From NCBI RefSeq assembly GCF_029784135.1, contig NC_073745.1, positions 245,563,993-245,627,992 on the forward strand: a DNA stretch of 64,000 nucleotides. Reading direction: 5' to 3'. The translations under genes were made by a program, and so were the position numbers. This DNA comes from Toxorhynchites rutilus septentrionalis (Eukaryota > Arthropoda > Insecta > Diptera > Culicidae). This document shows positions 44,091 to 56,007 of this stretch, piece after piece (the stretch's first letter is position 1; each line of letters opens with the position of its first letter). Under the pieces are notes generated by a model. It ran no database searches and was not told the DNA's origin. It was given only the letters and a program-made list of their open reading frames with translations.

Positions 44091-44565
44091 TTCTTCGTCA
44101 TGCAGGAGTATCATCCAACCCAACGCTTCATTTCATATAGCACTAAGTGTGTATTTCAACTAGCATGTTCAAAGATTCTCCAGAATCAGCATAGTTTATT
44201 TAGCATTTCCTTTTGAACAAATCATCCGTAGTTCGACAGTTTTCTCTCAGTCACGTTGCTAAAATATAAAAAAAAAACTGACACACTATTGCGCGTTATT
44301 CCAGTGCACACAAATTTATCGCCACCATTTAAGCCCTGCACTCGTCTATCAGTGGCTTTTGTCTGTTTTTACCGGTCAGTAGCAAGGTGAATCACTTCTT
44401 ATCTCGATTTTAATTGAGGAAACTACCTATCTAGTGAATGGTAAGACCATCAGGTGATAAAGCACTTTTCGTTCTGTCTAGATGGGTTGGGCCGTGTATG
44501 CCCTTTCATGATAAGCAAACCCTGTTGGATGAATTTCTAAGGTCAAGGACGGTGTGTTGACTTAC

Positions 44566-44703
44566 CTAGGAACACAGACTGAATGGAAGAGACCATAGTG
44601 TCTTAGTACGTGTACTAGCTCCGGTGCTGTCCGACAGGCACCCATTATACTGAACATTGCTAGTAACGTGTTCCATATCGCTAGCAGACCGCGTAGCTCG
44701 AAC
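44566..44703 (-). CDS. Baldspot: ELOVL6/Baldspot-type elongase, internal coding exon
   Basis: 46 codons reading FELRGLLAIWNTLLAMFSIM, GACRTAPELVHVL and HYGLFHSVCVP, bounded by TTTTACAG on its upstream side and AG|GTAAGTC on its downstream side. The spliced product continues S-FIEHDRVSGFWTWLF in exon 14759-15374, exactly the junction expected for the ELOVL6/Baldspot group (SVCVPS..E..KV.GFWTWLF). This segment covers the second membrane span and the loop before the third. The N-terminal exon, encoding the FEKxF motif and first span, was not found in the window. Confidence 0.9.
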   Translation of the reverse strand, partial: VRATRSASDMEHVTSNVQYNGCLSDSTGASTRTKTLWSLPFSLCS

Positions 44704-44709
44704 CTGTAA

Positions 44710-47230
44710 AATAAACGGAAAAAAGAGCAGTTAGCGGGTTTGTGTGTATGCAAGAGAGATTGAACGTGAGGGTGTCTCGCCGGTTCTCAGAGAACCAGGT
44801 AGTCTTCCTTGGTATACATGCTCTTTCAACACGTGCTCTGAAAGGTGTTTATTGTAAAGTAGTAAACACCGTCGCCACAAATGGCGCCAAAAACAAATCG
44901 CATGTTGGCTGAGTCTTTAGTTTGAAACTAGGTACATAAGAACAAGTGCAGTAATGCAATGCACATAGAATGAGTGATATGACACAAGCACGACAACTTG
45001 TTTGCTCCTTAGTAGAATGTAGACACGAATGTTTATGCAAATAACACTTTCGGACTGTGACCGTTCCGTTGGTGCTGGTCCGAGCCAAAGTTCATTGGCA
45101 CTAATTGTATTACACTCCAGCCGGCATGTACAACTTATTTTATTCTGAGCTTCGAAACGAGGTGAACGAACTACAACAAATGAGCGAACACTAATTATGG
45201 GAATCATGTGTATGGTAAATGTGATGTTCCTATGAAAGGACCCTTCTATGAGATCAATCCTTTTTATTATTATTTCATTAATCAATCATTACTAAGCAAG
45301 TTACAAGTTCAGTGATGGGATCACGACAGTTGTCGTCCAAGTTATTGATAAACGTTTTGCTTCACATTCTGCACCTAATTATTCACTTCCCAATGAATCT
45401 TTAATGAATCGAAAAAAGTCACTGGAGTGCACCTATTGACCGCGAATTACAAAGCAATTGCAAATTGAGGCAATTAACCTTAATGTCTTCCCGATGCATC
45501 CGATGTAGGCAACAAACAGAACTTACCCTTTGTGTGCCCACCACACGGGGCTCCGCATGTGATTACACGTGCATAATAAACGTGGACGAAAAACGGGCCA
45601 AGCACCTTTTTCCCTGGTGGTATATTTTTTGCCCTTCCTTCGTAAACTGGGCAATGAATAAATAATGGCAACACAAAACCCGACTGATTACGGCTGAGCT
45701 GATGACAGTACTTAATAAGTTAAATTGTAGTCGTGCAAGTGTGGTCAGGGTTCAACGGAAAAGCTAAATATGAATTCTTATGTTTTGTTGTTTGTGGCAA
45801 CAACAGCGTTTTATAGAGGTGACGATTTTTGCTGCCAATGGGATGTCGTACATTCGATCTGATTCGGATGTACCGATCTCTTGGCAGATAGTGTAATCAC
45901 AGTTTACACATTTTGCAAGTAACGCATACTTATGTACGCATACCCTGGTATTGCGAGTGCCCACGCGACACGCCACTCGGCGCAACCGCAATCGAGTTGT
46001 AAACATTATTACATTGCATCCGATAGCGGTAATCGCTGCCAACACATATCCACACCACAAGTGCAGTCATTTGTTTGATGAGTTATTTAATAGACAAGTG
46101 ACGAGGAGTGGCAAGTTTGCATCCGAATGCGTGCCATTTGATGATGAACGTCAGGTGGTAATAAATGTTGATGTGGATGTTTTCTTATGGCACTGACAAG
46201 ATTCCTGGCGAATCAAATAGACATAATAAAGTTATCACCTGGAATAATTGAAAATAATTTATAACACCTGAGTTGTTATTTGGGATGCGCATGCAGCGAT
46301 ATCATTGCAGCAGACAACTGTGTATACAGGTGATAATCACAATAAAGCTCAGCTGTAGCAGAAGAGTTCTTAATTCTTATCATCATATTGGATTTCAGGC
46401 GAATTTCGGGACTATTTCATCATATTTCTATATGTTTTCCCAAATTGAGTGAAAAAGACTTCCAATCGAAATAACACATTCCCCTTTATTACTCACGGCG
46501 AATAGCGGATTCTTGTTGTATTGTGGAAGCCAACTTAGTTTTCAGCTCCTATTTTATACCCGAGTCGATAACATAGGAGGAAATGACTTCAAATCACACC
46601 TATGTGACGAACTATAGTCACGCCATTTATCTGAGAGAACACCGTGACTTGAGCCACCTCACGTCATCCGCCGCGCGGAATAAAGGGGAGTTACTTTACT
46701 ATAGATCGGTTTAGCGATTGTGACCTCCAGATTGGTGTATGGGATTGGACTGGTGGTCCGAGGAAGCCAAGCAGCTCCCAGACTGCAAAATTCAACCAAA
46801 TCATCTGTTTCACTTCCGGTGTATTCACTGTAAACTTGATAAGCTCAATCATGACCGAATCGGGCACCCTCTGCTTCGAGCTGATAGCCGTACAACTATC
46901 GTGCGAATCACCATCCGAATACTTCAGAAAATTCGAAGCAACAATTATCTGTTGTACGTTTGGGACATAGAGAAAGCTGTGAGAACTGGCGATTCTCCCG
47001 AGAATATTTGCTCCATCATATTTATAACAGCTTTCGCCAAGTCGCTTTGAACACTCAACCGTTCTTTCTGTTTGAAAAATGGAAATTTCTAACAAGCTCA
47101 GTTTGTTGTCACCAAGCCTTGAAACATGATTAAGTTGAGCAGCATTTCAACTCTACAAGTTGTTTTGTTGTTTCAAAACAAAAACAAAAATATTTTAAAA
47201 ATAAACTGGATTATCCACACATCGAAAAAC
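44710..47230. other. Upstream elongase intron, no feature recognised
   Basis: About 2.5 kb with no supported gene or repeat. Short open frames here lack context. Confidence 0.4.
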
Positions 47231-47239
47231 CCGCATTTA

Positions 47240-48000
47240 ATCTGTGGTTAACGCGTAGTGAACTCTCTTCAATAGTAGAAGCCGACATGATAGCCACACA
47301 GGTCAGGGTAATGCCGACAAACAACTGCAGGCAGTACGTTTGGCATCAAGACGTTGATGACATTTGCCGGATGTGCTATCAATCGAGTGAAAACATAGAA
47401 CACATTATGGGATGCTGTCCCGTTTTGCCCAACGCAGCCTACACCCACCGTCACAACAACGTGGCCCGCCTTGTTCACCAACAACTGGCGCTCCAATGTG
47501 GTTCCTTGGAAGCCCCTGGAAACTCTCCAATGTGGTCTACTGAAGGCCGTACCAAACTATTGGTACCTGCCTGAACCTGCCCTGGAAAATTACCGTCTCA
47601 AGCACTGGGAACGCACTGTTCTGACCGACCGCTCGATCTACCACAACCGTCCAGATATAATGGTTTACGAAAAGAGTGACCGAAAAGTCACCATCATCAA
47701 TGTCGCTATTCCACTGAACCAAAATCTGGAGGTCGCAACATTTGCAAGCATTGACCATTGACCGTTGAACTCAAGGAACTATGGGGGCTAAGGGAGGTCC
47801 CAAGAATAGTTCCAGTTGTTCTTTCTGGAACTGGAATTGTCCCGAAGACACTGATGGAAGCACTAAAGGTGTTGAATATCGAGAAGGAATTGACCGGAAT
47901 CCAAAAGTCGGTCATGCTTGGCACCTGCGCGATTGTCCGACAATTCCTAGGACAGGACTGAACAGCACGAGCATGCAGATACGTGCCTTCCGCAGAGCCT
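47240..48000 (+). pseudogene. Non-LTR retrotransposon ORF2 C-terminal relic
   Basis: Pieces in three frames give LTRSELSSIVEADMIATQ, a zinc-knuckle-like CRMCYQSSENIEHIMGCC, THRHNNVARLVHQQLAL, IMVYEKSDRKVTIINVAIPL and VPVVLSGTGIVPKTL. This order is typical of the region downstream of reverse transcriptase in a widespread LINE family. Frameshifts occur near 47510 and 47755. The RT domain itself is absent. Confidence 0.7.
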
Positions 48001-49250
48001 AGTCCCGTTTTGGCAATCAGAAATCCGAGGACAGGTGAATATTCTGGCAAGGTTCACCTAGTCAAGAAGTGAAACAAGTCTGCCAAAAAAGAACATATGC
48101 AAAACAAAAATATAACAAGATCTTGAAGTACACATTGCACAGTCGAATATACTGCGGAAAATTGTTCTTAAACTGCTAGTCAAATCGTTGAAAAAGCCTT
48201 CCAAATCAGTATTACGATGATACCGAAGGACGATAATTCGGCGCTGGAAGTTACTGCGAAGTCTAAAAACGATTTTTTTTTCAAATTGGATTGATCAAAG
48301 ACTCAGTGAATTTTCTATACAAATAATGGTTAAATTTTGTACAAATCTTTTCAATGATACAGTAATGCTTTTGAATTCGGACGCTTTTTAGTCCGTACAC
48401 TTTTTCATTATTGTACCAAAACCATAATATTTTTTTCTATGTTGAATAATTGTGACTGATAGTTACTATTGTATCAATTCAGTGCAGTGTCAAGCATTGT
48501 ACCTACCTAGCTGTTGACAAAAAAAATAGCAAAAATCAAAACAAATATTTCTGTTCAAAAACCCATGTGTGGAATAAAAAGCACATTCAGACGATGATTT
48601 TAAATCCGGACGGCGGATCAAGGTAATTGAAGGAGCTTATTGAGGGAGATACATAAGAGCAGAGATCGGAATGCTCGCCGATTTGAGAGAAAAAACATCC
48701 GTTTTCACCCACAGGCAAGGTTGCCAATAATATTTTTCAAATAACTGGACGACCGCTCTTAAAAAAACTGGTAGAAAAATGGATCCTGTAAAAACGTTTT
48801 ATTTTAAGAAGATCGACTTTCATTAATCTGAAATGACTTTTCTACTTATTCCAATGCTTGAGATATAGAATTTCTTTCGAAGCCTCGTGTAGTATTTACA
48901 CAAGGCGGGCTCGATTATATACAGTATCCAATTTCTTTTCACCGTATGTAATCGAATACTGTATATAATCGAGTTAAAAAAAATGTTATTCGTTTTTTGT
49001 GCATATATTTTTCGTTAATTGAATATTAAAGAAGAATTCAATTTTCGATTCATCCTCTTAAAGGCAGAAAACACTGCTCTCACATAAAAAAATTATCTAG
49101 AATTTCTCAGGAGATGATAGATGATCATATTTGATGGAAAAAAAATCTCCCTCGCATATACGAGTTGGACTCGATCATCTGGAGACTCGATTATCCGGAG
49201 TATTTTATTTTTGATTTTCGGAAATTTTGAATAATTTATATGATAGTTCT
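48001..49250. other. Unassigned, with a CTCGATTATATACAGTAT hairpin
   Basis: At 48908-48985, GGCTCGATTATATACAGTAT is mirrored by ATACTGTATATAATCGAG. Related CTCGATTAT text recurs at 49187 and in the 50.29-50.93 kb inverted repeat, marking a small dispersed family. Confidence 0.45.
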
Positions 49251-49254
49251 ATAT

Positions 49255-49880
49255 TGAATAGCTAATATGGGTATCAAAAGAAAGGGCTTGATTAGTAGAA
49301 TGCAGTTATTTATGAAAAATGCAAATCCAAGATGGCGACCACTACAGAATGGCGGATTACATATTTTCTCAGAACCCCATCAATATTGGTATCAAACGAA
49401 AGGGCTTGACTAGTAGAACACAGTTATTTATGAAAAATGCAAATCCAAGATGGCGGCCACCGCAAGATGGCGCCATATATATTTTTTTTTCAACCCCATC
49501 AATACGGGTATCAAATGAAAGAGCTTGACTAGTAGAATACAGTTATTTATGAAAAATGCAAATCCAAGATGGCGACAACTACAAAATAGCGGATTTCATT
49601 TTTTCTCAGAACCGCATCAATATGGGTTTCTAATGGAAGGGCTTGACTAGAAGAATATAGTTATTTATGAAAAATTCAAATCCAAAATGGCCACCACCAC
49701 AAAATGGCGCCATATATATTTTTTTCAAAACCCCATCAATACAGTTATTTATGATAAATGCAAATCTAAGATGGCGGCCACTACAAAATGGCGGATTACC
49801 TATTTTCTCAGAACCCCGTCAATATGGGTATCAAATGAAAAGGCTTCACTAGTAGAACAATGTTATTTGTGAAAATTGCC
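49255..49880. repeat. 118-bp tandem array with alternating unit types
   Basis: The anchor GTTATTTATGAAAAATGCAA falls at 49305, 49423, 49542, 49660, 49744 and 49862, a period of 118-119 bp with one 34-bp deletion. Units alternate: odd ones carry GCGGATTACATATTTTCTCAG and even ones GCGCCATATATATTTTTT, so the real period is a dimer of about 236 bp. Each unit contains one or two AAGATGGCG-type motifs. Confidence 0.85.
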
Positions 49881-50280
49881 CAAAAATGTATCAATGAAAA
49901 ATCCAATTTCAAGATGGCCGCAGTCCCCAAACAACTAATTACTTTTTGAATGGTTTCATTCAGCTTGACCTGTTTCTATGTATGTTTGAATGTTTGTTTG
50001 TTGTCCCATATTAACAGAAAATTGACCCCGTTCCTGTTGAATGATTGATCTGAAATTTGGAACATACATTTAATTCTACTGTCATTATAAAACTGCGTAT
50101 TCCATGATCCTGAGAAATTCAATTTGGCCGCCGCTAAATATGGCTGAATAGCTTGATTTGGAGAATACACTACACTATGAACAACATAAATTCGAAAAGG
50201 TCGCCGCCACAAAATGGTCGACTATGTATTTTTTGCAATCCCCTCAATATTGGTATCAAATGAAATGCTTTGACTAATAG

Positions 50281-51090
50281 AATACAGTACAGGTCGGACT
50301 CGATTATATGTGATTCGATTATATACAATTTTGGACTCGATTATATTCAGTTTGGATTTTTTTTTATATTTCAAATATGGCTTATTTCATGAATCAATGT
50401 AACCTTTCAACGTTAAGGTGAAGTTCAAGTGGCTAATACATGTACAGTGGGGTAAAAATCGTGATTTTTGAAGATTTCGTTTGAATTTTCACCAGGAACT
50501 GTTTATATCGATATTGCAGCCAAATTAAGAAAAATAGAAGTTGTGCGTCAAAGAACAAGTTATGGAGCGGTTAAAGAACTTCATTTTAATTGATAGAAAC
50601 AATCTAGTTTAACCCTAGACAGTTCCCCTTTACCAGTGCAAGCCAGAAAAACGATCTATGACGATAGAATTTCTGACCCGAACGGGAATCGAACCCAAAG
50701 CCCCCATCTTGGCAAGCGAAACGCTTACTACTAGGCCATGGGGACCACTGACTATAAGGGGATGAATCAAAAATCAAATTCCTTTTTCAAAAAAAGAAAA
50801 ATACTAGCAAAAAAACAAATAAAGAAAAAAAATGTTTTGACTGGATTATCCGGAGGATTCGATTATCCGGAGTGAAAAAAATCAATACTCCGGATAATCG
50901 AGTCCGACCTGTACTTGTTCTTTGACACCTAACTTCTACTTTTCTCAGTCTCGCTGCAATATCGATATAAAAAATCATGGTAAAAATTCAAGTAAAATCT
51001 TCATACCTTAATGTTGAAGGTTACATTTTTTCTCATATTAGAAATTCATATTAGTCATATTCGAAATCTAAAAAAAATTTTTTTTTTTCA
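50281..51090. repeat. Composite inverted repeat with an internal tRNA-derived SINE
   Basis: TACAGGTCGGACTCGATTAT at 50287 is mirrored exactly at 50915-50934. A second pair, TAACCTTTCAACGTTAAGGT with ATCGATATTGCAGC at 50400-50530, is mirrored at 50955-51030. Between them, 50640-50750 on the minus strand has TGGCCTAGTAGTAAGCG and GGTTCGATTCCCG, the A and B boxes of a tRNA-type head. It does not fold as a proper tRNA, so it is read as a SINE. Confidence 0.55.
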
Positions 51091-51101
51091 AACTGTATAT
51101 A

Positions 51102-52350
51102 TTAGGCTGTCAAAAAAGTCCTGAGTTAGGCTGTCAAAAAAGTTTTTTGAATTTTCATTTGTTCATAAAATTAGTTACAATCATCTGTTTTAAGTCAAAT
51201 ATGCGCCGTTTTGTTCGATGACTTGTTCCCAACGAGATGCCAACTTCATAATACCCCTGTTATAGAAACTCGCTTCCTTATTGGCAAAAAACTCGGATAG
51301 CCAATTTTCACAGGCCTCTTTTGTGGCTAACTTCTGACTACCTAGTTCGTTCGCCATGGACAAAAACAGGTGGTAGTCACTTGCTGCAAGGTCCGGACTA
51401 TACGGCGTATGCAAAAGAACCTCCCATCCGAGCTCCCGGAGCTTCTGGCGCGTCACCAAAGAAGTGTGTGGCCTGGCGTTGTCCTGATGGAAGACAATGC
51501 GGCCTCTGTTTATCAAAGATGGCCTCTTCTTCATGAGTGCTACCTTCAAACGGTCCAGTTGTTGGCAGTACAGGTCCGAATTGAGCGTTTGGCCATAGGA
51601 AAGCAGCTCATAATAGATTATTCCTTGACAATCCCACCAAACACACAGCAGAACCTTCCTGGCCGTTAATGAGGGCTTGGCCACCGTCTGAGCCGCTTCA
51701 GCGGGTTTCGACCACGACCGTTTCCGCTTCAGAAACGGGTCGATTTTGTTGCGATTCAGCAGCGATTCACATGCGTCGATACGGTCAAAGATGTTTTTTT
51801 TGCGTCAACGTGTGTGGCACCCATACATCGAGCTTCTTTGTGAATCCAAGCTTCTTCAAATGGTTAATAACGGTTTGATGACTTATCCCCAGCTCTTGGC
51901 CGATGCTACGGCTGCTACTATGCCGGTCTTTCTCGGCAAATTCAGCGATTTTGTCGCAATTTTCGACGACAGGCCTTCCGGAACGTGGCGCATCTTCGAC
52001 GACCTCTACACCAGAACGAAAACGTTGAAACCATCGTTGTGCGGTGGAAATGGAAACTGTATCGGGTCCATAAACTGTACAAATTTTATTGGCAGCTTGA
52101 GATGCATTTTTGTCTTTGTCATAGTAGTACTGTAAAATATGTCGGATTTTCTCTTTATTTTGCTCCATATTTGCGACACTATAACTCACGAACGACTTCA
52201 CCAAACAAAACACTGTCAAGGACTATATTATAGCGCGAAAAATACCTTTCCAACAAGCTATAGTATGACTCGATACAATGAATACAACTAGAACTACGCG
52301 CTTACAACTACACCTCGCGGAAATACCGCAGGACTTTTTTGACAGCCTAA
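51102..52350 (-). mobile_element. Mariner (DD34D) element, 1249 bp
   Basis: Termini TTAGGCTGTCAAAAAAGTCC at 51102 and its exact mirror ending at 52350 are flanked by TATATA on both sides (TA target). The left end carries an extra inner copy of TTAGGCTGTCAAAAAAGT at 51126-51143. Length is normal for mariner. The SINE at 52380 inserted 16 bp outside the right end. Confidence 0.9.
51190..52168 (-). pseudogene. Mariner transposase, frameshifted and lacking the first catalytic Asp
   Basis: The frame starts at MEQNKEKIRHILQYYYDKDK (52168) with two helix-turn-helix regions (NASQAANKICTVYG; SSSRSIGQELGISHQTVINH). A run of eight A (about 51797-51804) shifts the frame after LTQK. It then resumes as NIFDRIDACESLLNRNKIDP and FLKR|KRSWSKP, where about 16 residues that normally include TGDE are missing. 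The second and third Asp are intact and 34 residues apart (FHQDNARPHT, YSPDLAASDY). The end, IMKLASRWEQVIEQNGAYLT, is intact. Cut-and-paste activity is not expected without the first Asp. Confidence 0.85.
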
Positions 52351-52379
52351 TATATAATCAATCATATACCTTTCATCAT

Positions 52380-52649
52380 GTGCTCCCTTGGCCGAGTGGT
52401 TAGCGTCATAACTAACATGCCGGGTGTTCGGGTTCGATTCCCGTTCTGGTCGGGGGATTTTTTCGTCAAAGAAATTTCCTCCGACTTGCACTGTGATCAC
52501 GCGTATTCTAGAGCTTGCCACTCAGAATGCATTCAAGGCGTGTTATTTGGCATAGAAATCTCAACTAAGTACTAATAAAAATGACGCGAGTAATACTACG
52601 TTGAGACGGCGAAGTTCCTCTAGGAACGTTAGTGCCATTGAAGAAGAAG
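52380..52649 (+). mobile_element. tRNA-derived SINE, second family, copy 2
   Basis: Same family as 40603-40845 (TTGGCCGAGTGGTTAGCGTC, GGTTCGATTCCCGTTCTGGT, TCCTCTAGGAACGTT, (AAG)n tail). It has a middle segment of about 35 bp that copy 1 lacks (GATCACGCGTATTCTAGAGC region). Perfect duplication ATACCTTTCATCAT lies at 52366-52379 and 52650-52663. Confidence 0.85.
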
Positions 52650-52663
52650 ATACCTTTCATCAT

Positions 52664-55480
52664 TATGTTCCCAGCCTGTTTATGTTCTACTTTTTGTTGA
52701 GGTTATATTCAGAAAAAGTTCTTTCAACAGTTTCAATTGAAATGGTAAGGGTTTGGAAGAAATATTAATACATTGTGAAGTTATTAGGATTTAACTGTTT
52801 GGCTGGATCGAGAGAGAAAAAACTGGAAGAATCCCCTTTAAACTGGAACATTGGCAACGCTCCCCACAGGGAAAAATAGTTAAGAATAGAGGAGGCAAGA
52901 GAATGCTATACGCTCACTTCGATTCTCGCAATTTTTATTTTTCGACGATTTATGATGACCGAAAAATGGTTTCGTTATCAGCGACTTCTTGATGTCGATA
53001 ATGGTTTTTCACTTCTTCAGTACAGCTGAAAACATGCGATTAACATTAGTTAACTGAGTGTCTTCTAGCGCTACGTGTTGTGTTCTTTGTGCAATTTCAA
53101 TAATTCAAATAAGTCACGGATAACAACTCTAAGCTGTGAGATAATCTGAGATAATCGTATTATAGGATGCTACTTGCGGATTTGAACATTGCATGCGAAT
53201 CTTTACGAGACATTCATGATGTCTGGCCTAGGCCACAAATATCACGTTTAATATTAAACCGTATAATGCCACTGTTATAAACCATATATTCGGGGCCTTC
53301 GTGACAAATCTTTCAATAATATTAAACGGTAGTGTCAAATAATGTTTTTGCTGCAAACAGTAAAAAAAACTATTCTTTTCTAGTTAAATGAGTTCATGTT
53401 TAGAAACAAGAATAATAGCTGAGGGCGAGACCTGGAGAAAATGGAGGAACACGAAAACGCAATACCACCTACCCCTACCGTTTATTCAGAAATTATCGAT
53501 TCTTGATACATATCAATAATCACAACAAATAATAGTACAATAATGATAATCGCGGTGTGTGTGTTGCAAATAGCAACCGTCATCTGAGTGTTCAATTTAA
53601 TTTATTCATTGCCTATTTATAGCTTCCATTCAAGCGCCTCGTGTTATTCAACCATATTCCGGTACACGAATGAAACAGTATCGTTTACGTCACTTTTTTG
53701 GCGGAATTGCGTGTGAGAGAAGCCTCCCTACAGCAGCCGACCGCGAATGTGCATTAGATCTTATTTACCAGTTTTTCCAGGAACTGACTCTCGTCAGCTA
53801 TGCAATACTAAGTTGCACAACTTGGAGGGGCGGATTCGTTTTCATTCAGATAGTTATGTTTATCTATAGGGCGATTGCATCATAAATTACGGGGGTAAGC
53901 GTTGACTGAAACTATGTTAAGATCTAAAAATCTCGTTCAGTATTTCCATACTGAAAACATTTTCTGATATAAAAAAATCAAAATGGTCACGGCGCTGCCA
54001 AAACTGTGCCGTCTGCCATATCCGGAACGAGCTGATTCGTGTATGATTATGCAATCTCGATGCCACATTCGGGCCAACAACTATGTTCACAGCGGCGAGT
54101 CTACGGGCAAAGAGAAAGGAAAATAATCGACCTTGAACATCAAACAACCTGCACCGAATTTTTTTTTATTGCTTTCCTTTTGGCGCGTTACCCTAAATAC
54201 TATGATGGGACTTTTTTATCATACTTATTTTCGCTTCAGCCCGGCGGCAAGATATGGCATTGTTTCAGTTGAGAATGTTGTCGTTTCTCGGTGGAAAATC
54301 GATGCACACAGTGGCACAACGTTGTCAATCGCATTTTAAAGCTCACAAGAAAATATTGTTGTCAAAAACCAAACACACGGATGTTATTATATCACAGCAA
54401 TCGATTGCTATCTGTACAACAATGGATAAAAGATAAATCACAAAAGAATATTAGAATGTGTAAAAAGTGTGCACAGAAACCCTCGTGATGAAGAAACTCT
54501 CAACGACACAAGAATTGAGAGCAACTCACGTGCATCTCACGAGGAGAACCAAACTCATTGACCAACAACATGTGCTCCCCCCATGTGAAGAGATTCTCTA
54601 GATAAGGTTAGGGTTTTTTTTCGCTTGTTTGCGAAAAAGGATTCGAGAGCGACCGCGAAATCTGTACTTAAGACAGAGCGAATGTGCGCGTGTCACCCAC
54701 TCCCGGCTTCTCACCAAACGGGGCGAGAGCACTCTTATCCTCCAACTTCCCGGGAAACACATAAAGCTCTTCCGTTCTTTTTTTATTCATGTTATTGTGT
54801 TTTTTTATTGCTTGCCTGGTGGTTTCTAGGATAAGACACGGCAAGTTGGTAACCGGCTTTTTCGATGATTTGTGGAGGACGACAATGTAATTCTTTTTTT
54901 TTCTCTCTCTCTTTCAGGAGGGTGGTCTCAAACGAATGGCCTTGTGCGAAAGCAATGTTGCACACAATGGAAGCTAAATGAGTTGATAGATAAAAGTGCT
55001 TATCGCAAAAGGGTTTTATTGTTTTGGTGTGGAAAAGGTGAAAGAAAAAAAAACTGGATTATAACTGCCACCAGCTGCCAGCATAAAAGTCATAGGATCA
55101 AAATGAATATTTCTATTTCATTAACCGTAGAATTAAAATGAATATTCTCATTTTTTTCATTGTTTTATTTCAACGTACGACTACGTCTTTGATTTCTATC
55201 TTGGGGGGGGGGGTGTGTCATTCTAGGAAAAATTAAGAGATTTCAAATGCATATTAGGCATACAACATTACTGCGTGGTATGTTATACTATATACCATTA
55301 GATAGGAAATTTATTCAGCAATTTTTCCGATTATAACACAAACAGTGAAGATAGTAAAACAAATAAACAATTAAATGAGTAAGGTAGGTATGTATTTCAG
55401 ATTTTCCTCGCTGCTTGCGTTATAAAGGAAGAGCAATAAATAACATGTTTGTATATAATTCGGGAGATAAACTCCATGCT
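52664..55480. other. Unassigned sequence
   Basis: About 2.8 kb with only short, unsupported open frames, a (CT)n near 54900 and a G-run at 55203. Confidence 0.4.
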
Positions 55481-55488
55481 AGAGATGG

Positions 55489-55622
55489 GCAAACCTTTTA
55501 CGAATGGTACGAACGGTCGTTCTTTTTTAAAAAAACGGTAGTTAGCCATATGAACTGATTCTGAACGAACTGGTTTCGAGTGAACTGTTTGGAAACGAAT
55601 GATGTGCAACTGAACTGAATAT
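55489..55622. mobile_element. hAT-like MITE end truncated by the LINE insertion
   Basis: Begins TAGAGATGGGCAAACC, the same style of terminus as 18107-18417. It contains internal GAACGGTCGTTC and ends where the LINE A-tail starts (poly-T at 55625). The matching other end was not found beyond the LINE. Confidence 0.4.
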
Positions 55623-56007
55623 GGATTTTTTTTTTTTTTTTTATTAAATCGTTGATTTTTACAGGCTCAGTTACATAAGTTTAAAGGAGCCAAACTCCTG
55701 ACTGTATTGTTACAAGTATATATAAACATTTTTCCTTAATTCTAATGTTAATGGTGTAGAAAACCGATTACTCGCGGTCTACTCGAGTTTAGAAGGGTGA
55801 CATATTTTCTTCAGGAAAAGGAAGGGTTAAAAGGATATGTTGACAATGTTCACTCTCACATTCACACTCACATTCATTACACTCAATTCTTAAGCCTATC
55901 TTATATCTAAAATGTTTTTACAGTTCACCTTATTCTATTGTTAATAAGAAGGGATTTGATTTCTCGCGAAGAAAAAGGAAAAGGAGAATATAAGGATATA
56001 AGGATAA

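Larger units (their letters stand above)
15375..44565 (-). other. Baldspot: Giant elongase intron (about 29.2 kb)
   Basis: The donor is AG|GTAAG (GT at 44565-44564) and the acceptor is CAG at 15377-15375. Both flanking exons are in phase (AG|C makes Ser). The intron is filled with the mobile elements listed separately, many of them nested. Confidence 0.85.

Noticed and set aside
46691..47095. Overlapping open frames of 103 and 134 codons on both strands
   Set aside because: No domain, no splice signals, and two opposite frames open at once suggests chance in a locally stop-poor segment.
50676..50750. tRNA gene on the minus strand
   Set aside because: A and B boxes are present, but the acceptor ends do not pair and the sequence lies inside a repeat; read as a SINE head.
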